Made by a program: the position numbers and the translations under genes. Source: Pseudomonas nitroreducens TX1 (lineage in GTDB: Bacteria; Pseudomonadota; Gammaproteobacteria; Pseudomonadales; Pseudomonadaceae). Taken from it: 64,000 bases of DNA. The stretch spans positions 124,001-188,000 of the forward strand of contig NZ_AMZB01000138.1 of assembly GCF_000313755.1 (NCBI RefSeq), read 5' to 3'. The notes under the pieces are model-generated. The model was given only the letters and a program-made list of their open reading frames with translations. It made no database searches and was not told the DNA's origin. This document shows, one piece after another, positions 1 to 8,743 of this stretch. Every line of letters begins with the position of its first letter. The stretch's first letter is position 1.

Positions 1-1179
1 AATCTGGCCTCCCTGTCGGTCGTTCTCGGCGTGTTCGTGCTGTCCAACACCGTGATGTCGGAGTCAGGCCTGCTCGCCGTCACCGTGATGGGCCTGCGCA
101 TGGCCAACATGCAGGGCGTCGATGTGCGGCACATCCTGCACTTCAAGGAGAACCTCAGCGTCCTGCTGATTTCCGGCCTGTTCGTGCTGCTTGCCGCACG
201 CCTGGACTTGCCGGCCCTGCTCGGCCTGGGGCCGATCGCCCTGCTGGTGCTGGCGTTGATTCAGTTCGTCGCGCGGCCGCTGAACGTCGTGATCGCCACC
301 GCCGGCTCCTCGCTGAGCTGGCGCGAGCGGGCGCTGCTGAGCTGGATCGCGCCACGGGGTATCGTTGCCGCGGCGGTCTCAGCGATCTTTGCCATCCGCC
401 TGCAGGAGGCCGGCCACGCCCAGGCCGGCGTGCTCGTGCCGCTGACCTTCCTGGTGATCATCGGCACCGTGATCCTGCAGAGCGCCACGGCGCGGCCGCT
501 GGCGCGCCTGCTGAAGGTGGCCGAGCCGGTGCCTACCGGATTCCTGATCATCGGCGCCAACCCGGTCGCCCGCGCCATCGGCACCGGCCTGCAGAACGCC
601 GGAGTGGAGGTATTGCTCACCGATTCGAGCTGGGAGAACACCCGCGCCGCACGCATGGACAATCTGCCCACCTACTTCGGCAACCCAGCCTCGCAGCACG
701 CCGAGGCGCACCTGGACCTGATCGGCCTGGGACACCTTCTGGCCCTGTCGCCCAACGCCGAACTGAACGCACTGATGTGCATGAGCTTCCGTCACGAGTT
801 CAACCCGCGACAGCGCTTCATCCTGCCCAGCAGCCAGGACAGCCGCCGCAGCGAGAAGCATCGGGTCAGCGACCGTCATCGCGGCAGCCCGCTGGGCCAG
901 TCGCCGGTCACTTATCCGCAGATGGCCGGGCTGATCGCACGTGGCGCGGAGATGCGCTCGACGCTGCTCAGCGAGAACTTCGGCTGGGAGGACTACCAGG
1001 CCCTGCACGAAGGCCGAGCGCTACTGCTGTTCGCCAAGGACCCCAATGGTCGCCTGCGCGTCGCTACCCCCGAACGCCCGCTGGCACCTGACACGGGCTG
1101 GACGGTGATTTCGCTCATCGAGGAAGCCCCGGCAAACGCGGCGAGTACCAACGAAACGGCGCAGGCCGCAACAACCTGA
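1..1179 (+). CDS. Cation:proton antiporter, C-terminal part (5' end outside window)
   Basis: The reading frame is open from the first base, so the gene begins upstream. The visible part starts with a run of hydrophobic helices up to about base 520, with the pattern of the late transmembrane segments of CPA1-type Na+(K+)/H+ exchangers. It continues into a soluble domain with a Rossmann-type glycine-rich turn (IIGANPVARAIG, about 545-580) like a TrkA-N/RCK nucleotide-binding domain. It would act in the inner membrane in monovalent cation and pH homeostasis. The end of the protein is hydrophilic and low in complexity. It precedes the MshEN-domain gene by about 100 bases on the same strand, which is also the order I recall in P. 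aeruginosa. Ion specificity cannot be read from this fragment. Confidence 0.85.
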   Translation, partial: NLASLSVVLGVFVLSNTVMSESGLLAVTVMGLRMANMQGVDVRHILHFKENLSVLLISGLFVLLAARLDLPALLGLGPIALLVLALIQFVARPLNVVIATAGSSLSWRERALLSWIAPRGIVAAAVSAIFAIRLQEAGHAQAGVLVPLTFLVIIGTVILQSATARPLARLLKVAEPVPTGFLIIGANPVARAIGTGLQNAGVEVLLTDSSWENTRAARMDNLPTYFGNPASQHAEAHLDLIGLGHLLALSPNAELNALMCMSFRHEFNPRQRFILPSSQDSRRSEKHRVSDRHRGSPLGQSPVTYPQMAGLIARGAEMRSTLLSENFGWEDYQALHEGRALLLFAKDPNGRLRVATPERPLAPDTGWTVISLIEEAPANAASTNETAQAATT

Positions 1180-1277
1180 CGACCGGGCATGTCTGCCTAT
1201 CTTTAGGCTGGTGACAGGAAACTTCTGAAAGACGATGATTTCACCACGCCATCATAGCGCCCCACGAAGCCCACGCC

Positions 1278-1955
1278 ATGCCCAGTCAACAGAACTCCCG
1301 CCTCGGCCAGATCCTTGTCAGCAAGGGCCTGATCACTTCCCACCAGTTGGATAAGGCCATCCAGCTCCAGCTCACCAACGGATTGCGCCTGGGCGAAACC
1401 CTGATCCAGCAGGGCTGGATCAGCGAGCGCCAACTCGGCCGCGCGCTGAAGAAGCAGAACAACCTGCGCCTCGCGGCGACACTGGTCGCCGCCCTGCTCA
1501 GCCCGTTCCAACTGGCCAGCGCCGACGTGCAGCGCCAGGCGCCGACGAGCATCACCCGCCACGAAGCGCCAAAGGGTCTGAAGCCGCTGAGCGACCGCGA
1601 GATGAGCGACGTCAGCGCCCAGGGTTTCGATGACACCCTGCAGGGCCTGCTGGTCAGCGCCGAGAGCGGCGATGGCGTTGGCGCCATCAAGCAACTGTCG
1701 CGGCTGGTGATGCCGGTGGTCGACAGCCTCGATGCCGAGACCTCGCTGCATGACGTGCAGTACGACACTGCGCACGCCTCCTCATCCCTGAATCCGGATG
1801 GCTCGATCAACGTCCGCCTGCCCAGCTCCATCGGCGAGGTGCGATTCGACAACATCCGTGTCGCCGGAGCGCCGAAGACCCAGAGCATGGGCAGTCTGAG
1901 CCTGCAGAACATCGACCTGTCCCAGGCCTCGCTGAAAATCAGCCTGCGCCACTGA
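1278..1955 (+). CDS. MshEN-domain protein with one hydrophobic segment, probable c-di-GMP binder
   Basis: This 225-residue protein has no ATPase domain. Residues 8-31 (RLGQILVSKG... ending in Q31), a five-residue spacer, and residues 37-60 (RLGETLIQQG... ending in Q60) reproduce both halves of the c-di-GMP-binding MshEN motif: RLG, then G seven residues later, conserved hydrophobics and a terminal Gln. That module usually caps type II secretion and pilus ATPases. Residues 63-82 are hydrophobic (LRLAATLVAALLSPFQLASA) and look like a membrane anchor or a late signal sequence. Residues 103-225 form an unrecognised domain beginning PLSDREMSDVSAQGF, a motif type seen at the start of some surface-protein repeats. 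The start is ATG at 1278. Seen: the motif and the hydrophobic segment. Inferred: nucleotide binding and topology. Confidence 0.75.
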   Translation: MPSQQNSRLGQILVSKGLITSHQLDKAIQLQLTNGLRLGETLIQQGWISERQLGRALKKQNNLRLAATLVAALLSPFQLASADVQRQAPTSITRHEAPKGLKPLSDREMSDVSAQGFDDTLQGLLVSAESGDGVGAIKQLSRLVMPVVDSLDAETSLHDVQYDTAHASSSLNPDGSINVRLPSSIGEVRFDNIRVAGAPKTQSMGSLSLQNIDLSQASLKISLRH

Positions 1956-1973
1956 AACCGATGGATGGATATC

Positions 1974-2052
1974 TGTAGGAGCGAGCTTGCTCGCGAACCG
2001 CCCAACACCGATGCGACCGGCAAAACTGTTCGCGAGCAAGCTCGCTCCTACA
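1974..2052. repeat. REP pair (BIME), inverted 25-base arms
   Basis: Bases 1974-1998 and 2028-2052 are perfect inverted copies of a 25-base REP unit containing the small palindrome GCGAGCTTGCTCGC. They flank a 29-base spacer. The same unit recurs at 10071-10148, 28741-28764 and 51918-51989. This is the classic pseudomonad REP/BIME arrangement, located just after a stop codon and before a terminator. Confidence 0.9.
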
Positions 2053-2060
2053 AATCAAAT

Positions 2061-2088
2061 GAAAGAAGGCGCCCGTGCGCCTTCTTTC
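2061..2088. terminator. Bidirectional rho-independent terminator
   Basis: A perfect 12-base-pair stem (GAAAGAAGGCGC with GCGCCTTCTTTC) closes a four-base loop. It lies between two converging genes. The A/T-rich outer ends supply a short U tract in either direction, so it can serve both the MshEN gene and the thioesterase gene. Confidence 0.8.
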
Positions 2089-2091
2089 ATT

Positions 2092-2505
2092 TCAGGCCTC
2101 GAAGCCGGGCAGGACCGGCACCGGGCGCTTCTCGTCATCGATGGCGACGAAGCTGAACAGCCCGTGGATGGCCTTCTCGCGGCCGTCGGCGGACATGCTC
2201 TCAACGAACACTTCCACCTCGACCTTGAGGCTGGTGTTGCCGACCTTCACCACCCGGCCGATCAGCTCGACGATGGAACCAGCGGGAATCGGGTGCTTGA
2301 AGTCGATGCGGTCGGTGGACACGGTCACCAGCGGCAGACGGCAGAAGCGCGTTGCGGCGATGAACGAAACTTCGTCCATCCAGGCCAGTGCGGTACCGCC
2401 GAACAGGGTGTTGTGATGATTGGTGGTTGGCGGAAAGATCGCCTTGGTCACTCGGGTTTCGGAAAGCTCCGTACGACGGAGGATTTCCTGTTCTCTGGGG
2501 CTCAT
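2092..2505 (-). CDS. Acyl-CoA thioesterase, hotdog fold
   Basis: The 137-residue protein has the single-hotdog signature of the YciA/cytosolic acyl-CoA hydrolase group: NHHNTLFGG followed by ALAWMDEVSF near residues 29-48, with the Asp of the MDE turn as probable catalytic acid. Later come the strand FKHPIPAGSIVEL and a second strand ending VEVFVES. It should hydrolyse acyl-CoA thioesters in the cytoplasm; the chain length is not predictable. The ATG at 2505 is preferred because upstream in-frame sequence runs through rplS and its terminator. It converges on the MshEN-domain gene and shares a terminator with it. Confidence 0.85.
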   Translation of the reverse strand: MSPREQEILRRTELSETRVTKAIFPPTTNHHNTLFGGTALAWMDEVSFIAATRFCRLPLVTVSTDRIDFKHPIPAGSIVELIGRVVKVGNTSLKVEVEVFVESMSADGREKAIHGLFSFVAIDDEKRPVPVLPGFEA

Positions 2506-2602
2506 GCCACTGCTACCTGATGCAATGAGGGTGGCTGCCGGCACTGCGGGTGTTGTGCTTCTAATGCGCTGACGAAGGCAGACGAGACAAATCACGGGCA
2601 AG

Positions 2603-2630
2603 AAAAAAGCAGCCCGTGGGCTGCTTTTTT
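2603..2630 (-). terminator. Terminator of the rpsP-rimM-trmD-rplS operon
   Basis: A perfect stem, AAAAAAGCAGCCC with GGGCTGCTTTTTT around a two-base centre, lies 18 bases beyond the rplS stop. It has T runs on both strands. It ends the ribosomal operon and separates it from the thioesterase gene. Confidence 0.9.
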
Positions 2631-2647
2631 CGGGAACAACCGGCGAA

Positions 2648-2998
2648 TCAGGCCAGTTTTTCCTTGATACGAGCTGCCTTGCCGGACAGTTCGCGGAGGT
2701 AGTACAGCTTGGCCTTGCGCACGTCGCCGCGACGCTTGACGCTGATGCTGTCAACCAGCGGGCTGTAGGTCTGGAAGGTACGCTCTACGCCTACGCCGTT
2801 GGAGATCTTGCGAACGGTGAAAGCACTGTTCAGGCCGCGGTTACGCTTGCCGATGACAACGCCTTCGAAGGCCTGCAGACGCTGACGGTCGCCTTCCTTC
2901 ACTTTAACCTGGACGATTACGGTGTCGCCGGGGGCGAACGCCGGAATCTCTTTGCTCATCTGTTCAGCTTCGATCTGCTGAATGATCTTGTTGGTCAT
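2648..2998 (-). CDS. rplS: 50S ribosomal protein L19
   Basis: The protein is 116 residues, the normal L19 length. It carries the family's opening IIQQIEAEQ, the [16 protein letters not shown] strand pair, the basic [10 protein letters not shown] loop and the C-terminal [21 protein letters not shown] helix. L19 sits at the 30S-50S interface of the ribosome. It is the last gene of the rpsP-rimM-trmD-rplS operon and is followed directly by a strong terminator. The gap from trmD is about 40 bases. Confidence 0.98.
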   Translation of the reverse strand: MTNKIIQQIEAEQMSKEIPAFAPGDTVIVQVKVKEGDRQRLQAFEGVVIGKRNRGLNSAFTVRKISNGVGVERTFQTYSPLVDSISVKRRGDVRKAKLYYLRELSGKAARIKEKLA

Positions 2999-3041
2999 TT
3001 CGTGCTCCTAAGACAAGCGCTCGGCGCTCGCCATCGATACG

Positions 3042-3785
3042 TTAACTATCGTTCCGCTGGCGGATGTATTCCTCCAGCAGCTTTTTCTCTTCTCCAGAAA
3101 GCGAGCGGCAATCCAGAAGATCGGCACGTCGTTCCCAGGTCCTGCCTAAGGACTGCTGCAAACGCCAACGCCGGATGTGTTCGTGGTTGCCGCTGAGCAG
3201 CACCTCAGGAACACGTTTGTCTGCGTACACCTCAGGTCGGGTGTAGTGCGGACAGTCGAGCAGGCCATCCGTGAAGGAGTCCTCCTCGGCGGAGTCCACG
3301 TGGCCCAGTGCACCGGGCAACAACCGCGTGACCGCGTCAATCAGCACCATGGCCGGAAGCTCACCCCCGGACAGGACGTAATCGCCAACTGACCATTCCT
3401 CATCGACATGCTCTTCAATGAAGCGCTCGTCGATGCCTTCGTAACGCCCGGCGATCAGGATCAGTCGTTCCTCGTTCGCCAGTTCCTTCACGGCCGCCTG
3501 CGTGAGCTTGCGACCTTGCGGCGAGAGGTAGATCACCTTCGCCTGTCCGCCAGCGGCTTGCCGGGCATCGCCCAGTGCGCCTTCGAGCGGTTTGATTTTC
3601 ATCACCATGCCGGGACCACCGCCGAAAGGCCGGTCATCCACCGTCTGGTGACGGTCCTCGGTGTTGCTTCGCGGGTTGAAGCACTGAAGCTGAATCAGCT
3701 CCTGCTTGACCGCGCGACTCGTGATGCCATAGTCGCTGATGGCGCGAAACATCTCCGGAAAGATGCTAATGACTCCAATCCACAT
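3042..3785 (-). CDS. trmD: tRNA (guanine-37-N1)-methyltransferase
   Basis: The 247-residue protein matches SPOUT-family TrmD: N-terminal [14 protein letters not shown], the substrate segment [14 protein letters not shown], the trefoil-knot S-adenosylmethionine site ([15 protein letters not shown] and [18 protein letters not shown]) and C-terminal [16 protein letters not shown]. It methylates G37 next to the anticodon and prevents +1 frameshifting. The ATG at 3785 lies three bases after the rimM stop, so translation is probably coupled. A slightly longer start inside rimM is possible. Confidence 0.97.
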   Translation of the reverse strand: MWIGVISIFPEMFRAISDYGITSRAVKQELIQLQCFNPRSNTEDRHQTVDDRPFGGGPGMVMKIKPLEGALGDARQAAGGQAKVIYLSPQGRKLTQAAVKELANEERLILIAGRYEGIDERFIEEHVDEEWSVGDYVLSGGELPAMVLIDAVTRLLPGALGHVDSAEEDSFTDGLLDCPHYTRPEVYADKRVPEVLLSGNHEHIRRWRLQQSLGRTWERRADLLDCRSLSGEEKKLLEEYIRQRNDS

Positions 3786-3788
3786 GAA

Positions 3789-4325
3789 TTAGAAGTCCGC
3801 GTCCCAGTCCACCCTCATCTCGCCGGCTTCCAGGTCCACCGATTGCACGCACTGATCCGTATACGGGAGCAGGCGTTCACGGTCGTCCAGGCTGCCCGCG
3901 CAGGGCTTGACTACCATCACATCGTTGGCGCCGGTCTCCAGCATGTGGTCGAGGATCCCGAACAGTTGCCCGTTCTGGTCGATCACCTTGAGACCTTCCA
4001 ACTGACTCCAGTAGAACTCGCCATCGTCCAGCACCGGCAGCTCGCTGCGCGGGACCAGGATTTCGAATTCAGCAAAGGTTCGGGCGATCTCGCGATCATC
4101 CAGTCCCTTCAGCTTCGCAACCAGGACATTGCCCTGTACGCGACCTTGAACCAGCTCAGCCTGTCGAACCTCGCTGCCACGCTTGAGCGTCCAGCGGCGA
4201 TAATCCAGCAGGTTGTCCAACGGGTCGGTAAAGGAATACACCTTCACCTCACCACGAATACCGTGCACCGATACGATCTTGCCGAGAACAACCATCTCCT
4301 CGGCGGGAGCAGGATTCGTGTTCAT
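3789..4325 (-). CDS. rimM: 16S rRNA processing/maturation factor RimM
   Basis: This 178-residue protein has the two RimM barrels. The N-terminal domain has MVVLGKIVSVHGIRGEVKVYSFTDP, and the PRC-barrel half has FYWSQLEGLKVIDQNGQLFG followed by GANDVMVVKP. RimM assists late 30S maturation and binds S19. It is the second gene of the rpsP operon, five bases after rpsP and three before trmD, the order conserved in gammaproteobacteria. Confidence 0.97.
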   Translation of the reverse strand: MNTNPAPAEEMVVLGKIVSVHGIRGEVKVYSFTDPLDNLLDYRRWTLKRGSEVRQAELVQGRVQGNVLVAKLKGLDDREIARTFAEFEILVPRSELPVLDDGEFYWSQLEGLKVIDQNGQLFGILDHMLETGANDVMVVKPCAGSLDDRERLLPYTDQCVQSVDLEAGEMRVDWDADF

Positions 4326-4330
4326 CGATC

Positions 4331-4579
4331 TCAGGCAGCCTTGGCGGCGTCCTTGATCAGCTGAGCAACACGCTCAGACGGTTGAGCGCCTTGGCTCAGC
4401 CAGTAGTTCAGACGCTCCTGGTTGACCGAGAACTTGACTTCGGCGCCAGTGGCGACAGGGTTGAAGAAGCCGACGCGCTCGACGAAACGGCCGTCACGAG
4501 CGTTGCGGCTGTTGGTCACGGTCAGGTGATAGAACGGGCGCTTCTTGGAGCCGCCACGAGCCAGACGAATGGTTACCAT
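4331..4579 (-). CDS. rpsP: 30S ribosomal protein S16
   Basis: The protein is 82 residues and begins [20 protein letters not shown], the canonical S16 N-terminus. It continues through the [10 protein letters not shown] and [12 protein letters not shown] segments. The ATG at 4579 gives the standard length; a longer in-frame extension upstream lacks S16 similarity and covers the promoter. First gene of the operon. Confidence 0.98.
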   Translation of the reverse strand: MVTIRLARGGSKKRPFYHLTVTNSRNARDGRFVERVGFFNPVATGAEVKFSVNQERLNYWLSQGAQPSERVAQLIKDAAKAA

Positions 4580-4652
4580 GCGTACGTTGTTCCTATGGTT
4601 TGCTTGCAAAAAAGAAATGCAGCCCTCGGGCACATAGCCCGAAAGGCCGCAT

Positions 4653-4681
4653 ATTCTATGAGCTAAAGCCCCGCGCCGCAA
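4653..4681 (-). promoter_or_regulatory. Candidate sigma-70 promoter for rpsP operon
   Basis: On the minus strand TTGCGG (4676-4681) and TAGAAT (4653-4658) are separated by exactly 17 bases, about 75 bases before the rpsP start and after the ffh stop. Both hexamers are close to consensus. This would let the ribosomal operon be transcribed independently of ffh. Confidence 0.5.
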
Positions 4682-4723
4682 GCCGCAGCGCGTCCGGCCC
4701 GCCGGGCGGCGAGCCGTCTGGCC

Positions 4724-6097
4724 TCACATCTTGGGCATGCCGCCGGGGAACATGCTCCCCATGCCGCGCATCATCTTGGCCATGCCGCCCTTGGCGGTGA
4801 CCTTCTTCATCATCTTCTGCATCTGCTTATGCTGCTTGATGAGGCGACCAACGTCCTGCACCTGGGTACCCGAACCCATGGCGATGCGGCGCTTGCGCGA
4901 GCCGCTGATCACTTCCGGATCACGTCGCTCGCCGGGGGTCATGGAGTTGATGATCGCCTCCATCTGCTTGAACTGCTTCTCCGCCGCGTTCTGCGCGTTG
5001 CCCATCTGCGACAGGTTGACGCCGCCGAGCATCGGCAGCTTGTCCATGAGGCTGCCCAGGCCACCCATGTTCTTCATCTGCTGCAGTTGATCGCGGAAGT
5101 CTTCCAGGTCGAAGCCCTTGCCCTTCTTGATCTTCTTCGCGAGCTTCTCGGCCTTCTCGCGGTCCATGCTCTGCTCGGCCTGTTCGATCAGGCTGAGCAC
5201 GTCACCCATGCCGAGGATACGCGAGGCCACGCGGTCGGGGTGGAACGGATCGAGCGCTTCGCTCTTCTCGCCCATGCCGAGGAACTTGATCGGCTTGCCG
5301 GTGATGGCGCGCACGGACAGCGCCGCACCGCCACGGGCATCGCCGTCCACCTTGGTCAGCACCACGCCGGTCAGCGGCAGCGCATCGTTGAAGGCCTTGG
5401 CGGTATTGGCGGCGTCCTGGCCGGTCATGGCGTCGACCACGAACAGAGTTTCCACCGGCTTGATCGCCGCATGGACCTGCTTGATCTCGTCCATCATGTC
5501 GGCGTCGATGTGCAGACGGCCGGCGGTGTCGACGATCACCACGTCGATGAATTTCAGCTTGGCTTCGCGGATCGCAGCTTCGGCGATGGCTACTGGCTTC
5601 TGGCTGGTATCGGACGGGAAGAAGGTCACGCCGATGTCGCTGGCCAGGGTTTCCAGCTGCTTGATCGCCGCCGGGCGGTAGACGTCGGCGGACACCACCA
5701 GCACGGACTTCTTCTTGCGTTCCTTGAGGAAGCGCGCCAGCTTGCCGGCGGTGGTGGTCTTGCCCGCGCCTTGCAGGCCGGCCATCAGGATGACGGCAGG
5801 GGGTGCGGCGTTGAGGTCGAGGTCCTCGTTGGCCGCGCCCATCAACTCGACCAGCTCGGCCTGGACGATCTTCACGAAGGCCTGACCGGGGGTCAGGCTC
5901 TTGGAAACCTCGGTGCCGACCGCGCGCTCCTTGATCTTGGCGACGAAGTCCTTGACCACCGGCAGGGCTACGTCGGCTTCCAGCAGGGCCATCCGCACTT
6001 CGCGGAGCGTGTCCTTGATGTTGTCCTCGGTCAGCTTGGCCTTGCCGGTGACGTGGCGCAGCGTTTGCGAGAGGCGATCTGTAAGGTTTTCGAACAT
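4724..6097 (-). CDS. ffh: Signal recognition particle protein Ffh
   Basis: The 457-residue protein shows the complete SRP54 layout. There is an N-terminal helical bundle, then a GTPase domain with P-loop GLQGAGKT at residues 107-114, DTAGRLHIDADMM, TKVDGDARGGAALS and the GMGEKSEALDPFHPDRVASRILGMGD segment. A methionine-rich M domain ends in MRGMGSMFPGGMPKM. It binds 4.5S RNA and signal sequences and docks with FtsY to target membrane proteins. The N-terminus MFENLTDRLSQTLRHVTGK is typical. It lies upstream of rpsP and divergent from the CcsA/YpjD-like gene. Confidence 0.98.
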   Translation of the reverse strand: MFENLTDRLSQTLRHVTGKAKLTEDNIKDTLREVRMALLEADVALPVVKDFVAKIKERAVGTEVSKSLTPGQAFVKIVQAELVELMGAANEDLDLNAAPPAVILMAGLQGAGKTTTAGKLARFLKERKKKSVLVVSADVYRPAAIKQLETLASDIGVTFFPSDTSQKPVAIAEAAIREAKLKFIDVVIVDTAGRLHIDADMMDEIKQVHAAIKPVETLFVVDAMTGQDAANTAKAFNDALPLTGVVLTKVDGDARGGAALSVRAITGKPIKFLGMGEKSEALDPFHPDRVASRILGMGDVLSLIEQAEQSMDREKAEKLAKKIKKGKGFDLEDFRDQLQQMKNMGGLGSLMDKLPMLGGVNLSQMGNAQNAAEKQFKQMEAIINSMTPGERRDPEVISGSRKRRIAMGSGTQVQDVGRLIKQHKQMQKMMKKVTAKGGMAKMMRGMGSMFPGGMPKM

Positions 6098-6153
6098 GCG
6101 CGTTCCTAATCAGGCCCGGACGGGCCAGGGTTTGGCTTGTCAGCAAGCGGGCG

Positions 6154-6180
6154 ATTATAACCAAGTGCGGCCAACGCCAA
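6154..6180 (-). promoter_or_regulatory. Candidate promoter of ffh
   Basis: The minus strand has a perfect TATAAT (6154-6159) about 57 bases before the ffh start. The best -35-like hexamer, TTGGCG (6175-6180), is only 15 bases away, so the -10 is convincing and the -35 is weak. Confidence 0.45.
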
Positions 6181-6318
6181 CACCGCCGATGATCCCGATG
6201 TGACCGACTGCTGCGCAGGCCAGAAGCGAACTGTTCTCAGCCGCTTTCTAGGCGCGTGCGATCTGTGCCAAACTCACCACCTTTCGGGTCCCCCGTCGAA
6301 GGACTGTTCCAAGGACTT

Positions 6319-7119
6319 ATGCAACCTCTGCTGCCCAGCCTGATCGCCGCCGTCCTTTATATCGGCACCACCGCCTACCAGGGCGCAAGCCTGGCCCGCC
6401 GCACCCCGCCGCAGAAACCGCTGCTCCTCCTGCTGGGCCTGCTCGCCCTGCTCTGCCAGGCCTACGCCCTGAGCCAGGAGCTGCTCACCCCCGCGGGGCT
6501 GACGCTGGACTTCTTCAATGCCGCCAGCCTGATTTCCGCCGCGGTCACCGCCCTGACTCTGCTGGCATGCCTGCGCATCCCGGTGCACAACCTGCTGATC
6601 TTCCTTTATCCGCTCGGTGCGCTGACCACCCTGCTGGCCGCGCTGATGCCCCACGGCACCCTCGAGCCAATCAACGAGCAGCCCGGCATCCTCGCCCACA
6701 TCCTGCTGTCGATCCTGGCGTACGGGCTGCTGACCATCGCCGTGGTCCAGGCGCTGCTCCTGCTGGTGCAGGACCATCAGCTCAAGCACAAGCACCCGTC
6801 GGGCCTGATCCGCAACTTCCCGCCGCTGCAGACCATGGAAAGCCTGCTGTTCGGCTTCCTCTGGGGTGGCTGGTCGCTGCTGTCGCTGTCGCTGATCTCC
6901 GGCTGGCTGTTCGTCGACAACCTGTTCGCCCAGCACCTGGCGCACAAGACCATCCTCTCCTGCTTCGCCTGGGTGGTGTTCGGCGTGCTGTTGTGGGGCC
7001 GCCACCAGCTCGGCTGGCGCGGCCACAAGGCGATCCGCTGGACCCTCGCGGGTTTCTGCCTGCTGATGCTGGCCTACTTCGGCAGCAAGCTGGTCAAGGA
7101 ATTCATCCTGCACATCTGA
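6319..7119 (+). CDS. CcsA/YpjD-like inner-membrane protein (cytochrome c assembly family)
   Basis: The 266-residue protein is almost wholly hydrophobic, with about eight transmembrane helices. It has the family features of CcsA/CcmC-like YpjD proteins: a conserved histidine near the middle (ILAHILLSILAYGLLTIA) and HLAHKTILSCFAWVVFGVLLWGRHQLGWRG with tryptophans and histidines near the C-terminus. True heme-handling is not proven for this subgroup, which is usually found between ffh and a CorC-like gene. The ATG at 6319 starts directly before the first helix; an upstream start would add a poorly conserved 21 residues. A CorC-type gene follows 42 bases on. Confidence 0.85.
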   Translation: MQPLLPSLIAAVLYIGTTAYQGASLARRTPPQKPLLLLLGLLALLCQAYALSQELLTPAGLTLDFFNAASLISAAVTALTLLACLRIPVHNLLIFLYPLGALTTLLAALMPHGTLEPINEQPGILAHILLSILAYGLLTIAVVQALLLLVQDHQLKHKHPSGLIRNFPPLQTMESLLFGFLWGGWSLLSLSLISGWLFVDNLFAQHLAHKTILSCFAWVVFGVLLWGRHQLGWRGHKAIRWTLAGFCLLMLAYFGSKLVKEFILHI

Positions 7120-7161
7120 CGCTAACGGCGGCGCCGGAGCGCCGCTGAAGGATATGCGCGC

Positions 7162-8457
7162 ATGGAAGAGATCCACCCCGGCTACCTGATCGGCCTGCTG
7201 GTCTTCCTGATTCTCTGCTCGGCGTTCTTCTCCAGCGTCGAAACCGGCATGCTCAGCCTCGACCGCTATCGCTTGCGCCACCTGTCCAAGCAAGGCAACC
7301 GGGGCGCGCGGCGCACCAGTTGGCTGCTGCTGCGCACCGACCGGCTGCTGGGCACCATCCTGATCGGCAACAACTTCGTCAACGTCATCGCCTCGTCGCT
7401 CGCCACGCTTCTGGCCCTGCGCCTGTGGGGCGAGGCCGGCGTGGCGGTTGCCACCGTGGCGCTGACACTGGTCCTGCTGATCTTCGGCGAGATCACCCCC
7501 AAGACCTATGCCGCCCTGCGCCCCGAGCGCGTGGCTTTCCCCGCCAGCCTGCCGCTGATCTGGATGCAGAAGCTGTTCAGCCCGCTGCTCTGGCTGATGA
7601 CCGGCATCAGCAACCTCCTGCTGCGCATGGGCGGCCTCGACCCGACCCAGCGCGGCAACAAGCCACTGAGCAACGACGAGCTGCGCAGCGTGGTCACCGA
7701 CTCCAGCGAAAAGCTCACCCACAACCGCCAGGACATGCTGCTGAGCATCCTTGACCTTGAAAAGATCACGGTGAACGACCTGATGGTGCCGCGCAACGAA
7801 GTGCAAGGCATCGACCTGGACGACGAGCTGGAAACCATCATCGGCCAACTGCGCAACACCACCCACACGCGCCTGCCGGTGTTCCGCAATGACATCAACC
7901 AGGTGGAAGGCGTGGTGCACATGCGCCAGATCGCCCGCCTGCTGACGCATAACCAGTTGACCAAGGAGAGCCTCAAGGGCGCATGCCTGGAGCCCTACTT
8001 CGTGCCTGAGAGCACGCCGCTGTCGACTCAGCTGATCAACTTCCAGAAGCAGAAGCGCCGCATCGGCATCGTCGTCGACGAATACGGCGAGGTGATCGGT
8101 ATCATCACCCTGGAAGACATCCTCGAAGAGATCGTCGGCGAGTTCAGCAACCAGAACACCCTGCGCAACCCGGACATCCACCCCCAGGCCGACGGCACCT
8201 ACGTCATCGAGGGCTCGGCCAACCTGCGCGACGTCAACCGCGCCCTGGGCTGGCAACTGCCCAGCGATGGTCCCAAGACCCTCAACGGCCTGGTCACCGA
8301 AGCGCTGGAGCAGATACCCGACTGCGCGGTGTGCCTGAAGATCGGCCGCTACCGCCTGGAAATCCTCCAATCCGGCGAAAACCGGGTGAAAAGCGTGCGC
8401 GCCTGGCTGCCCGGCGCGCCGCCCAGGGAAGCACCCTACACCGACGAACTTGCCTGA
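7162..8457 (+). CDS. CNNM/CorC (HlyC-CorC) family protein with CBS pair
   Basis: The 431-residue protein has an N-terminal CNNM (DUF21) membrane domain of about 190 residues, including SAFFSSVETGMLSLDRYRLRHL and IFGEITPKTYAALRPE. Two CBS domains follow at about 205-335 (VNDLMVPRNEV and RIGIVVDEYGEVIGIITLEDILEEIVGE), then a CorC_HlyC C-terminal domain (VIEGSANLRDVNRALGW). Proteins of this type are linked to Mg2+/Co2+ efflux and membrane integrity. The actual substrate cannot be told from sequence. It probably forms a unit with the preceding CcsA/YpjD-like gene. Confidence 0.93.
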   Translation: MEEIHPGYLIGLLVFLILCSAFFSSVETGMLSLDRYRLRHLSKQGNRGARRTSWLLLRTDRLLGTILIGNNFVNVIASSLATLLALRLWGEAGVAVATVALTLVLLIFGEITPKTYAALRPERVAFPASLPLIWMQKLFSPLLWLMTGISNLLLRMGGLDPTQRGNKPLSNDELRSVVTDSSEKLTHNRQDMLLSILDLEKITVNDLMVPRNEVQGIDLDDELETIIGQLRNTTHTRLPVFRNDINQVEGVVHMRQIARLLTHNQLTKESLKGACLEPYFVPESTPLSTQLINFQKQKRRIGIVVDEYGEVIGIITLEDILEEIVGEFSNQNTLRNPDIHPQADGTYVIEGSANLRDVNRALGWQLPSDGPKTLNGLVTEALEQIPDCAVCLKIGRYRLEILQSGENRVKSVRAWLPGAPPREAPYTDELA

Positions 8458-8743
8458 GCCGCCCCACCCGCCCCTATAATCCGGACGGCTTACCCAGCCT
8501 CCCGCCTGTGCCCGTCGTTACCCTCGACGCCGCGCCGGCCAGTCAATCGCACGCCCCGCCGAGCCTCGACCCTGCGTCGTTGCCTTGCGAAGCAGCCGGC
8601 CTCGCCCTGACCCACCGCGAGCCGCGCCCACCCTGCCCCGATCCCGGGCTGCGCTCGCACTCACGCCATGGCGATGCCTCAAGAAACGCCGGACACGACC
8701 GCCAGAGTCGTCGCCGCGCCTGACTGCCAGGGATATCCCCCGT

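Noticed and set aside
1974-2052. REP clusters considered as a possible CRISPR array
   Set aside because: Copies are inverted pairs at distant sites, not direct repeats with regular unique spacers, and no cas gene is present.
6274-8370. A 698-codon minus-strand frame opposite the CcsA/YpjD-like and CorC-like genes
   Set aside because: It crosses two well-supported genes, is dominated by Gln, Gly and Ala, and shows no motif.
8475-8480. TATAAT upstream of the MHS transporter as a promoter
   Set aside because: The nearest -35-like hexamer is 19 bases away and overlaps the corC-like stop region; too weak to list as a feature.
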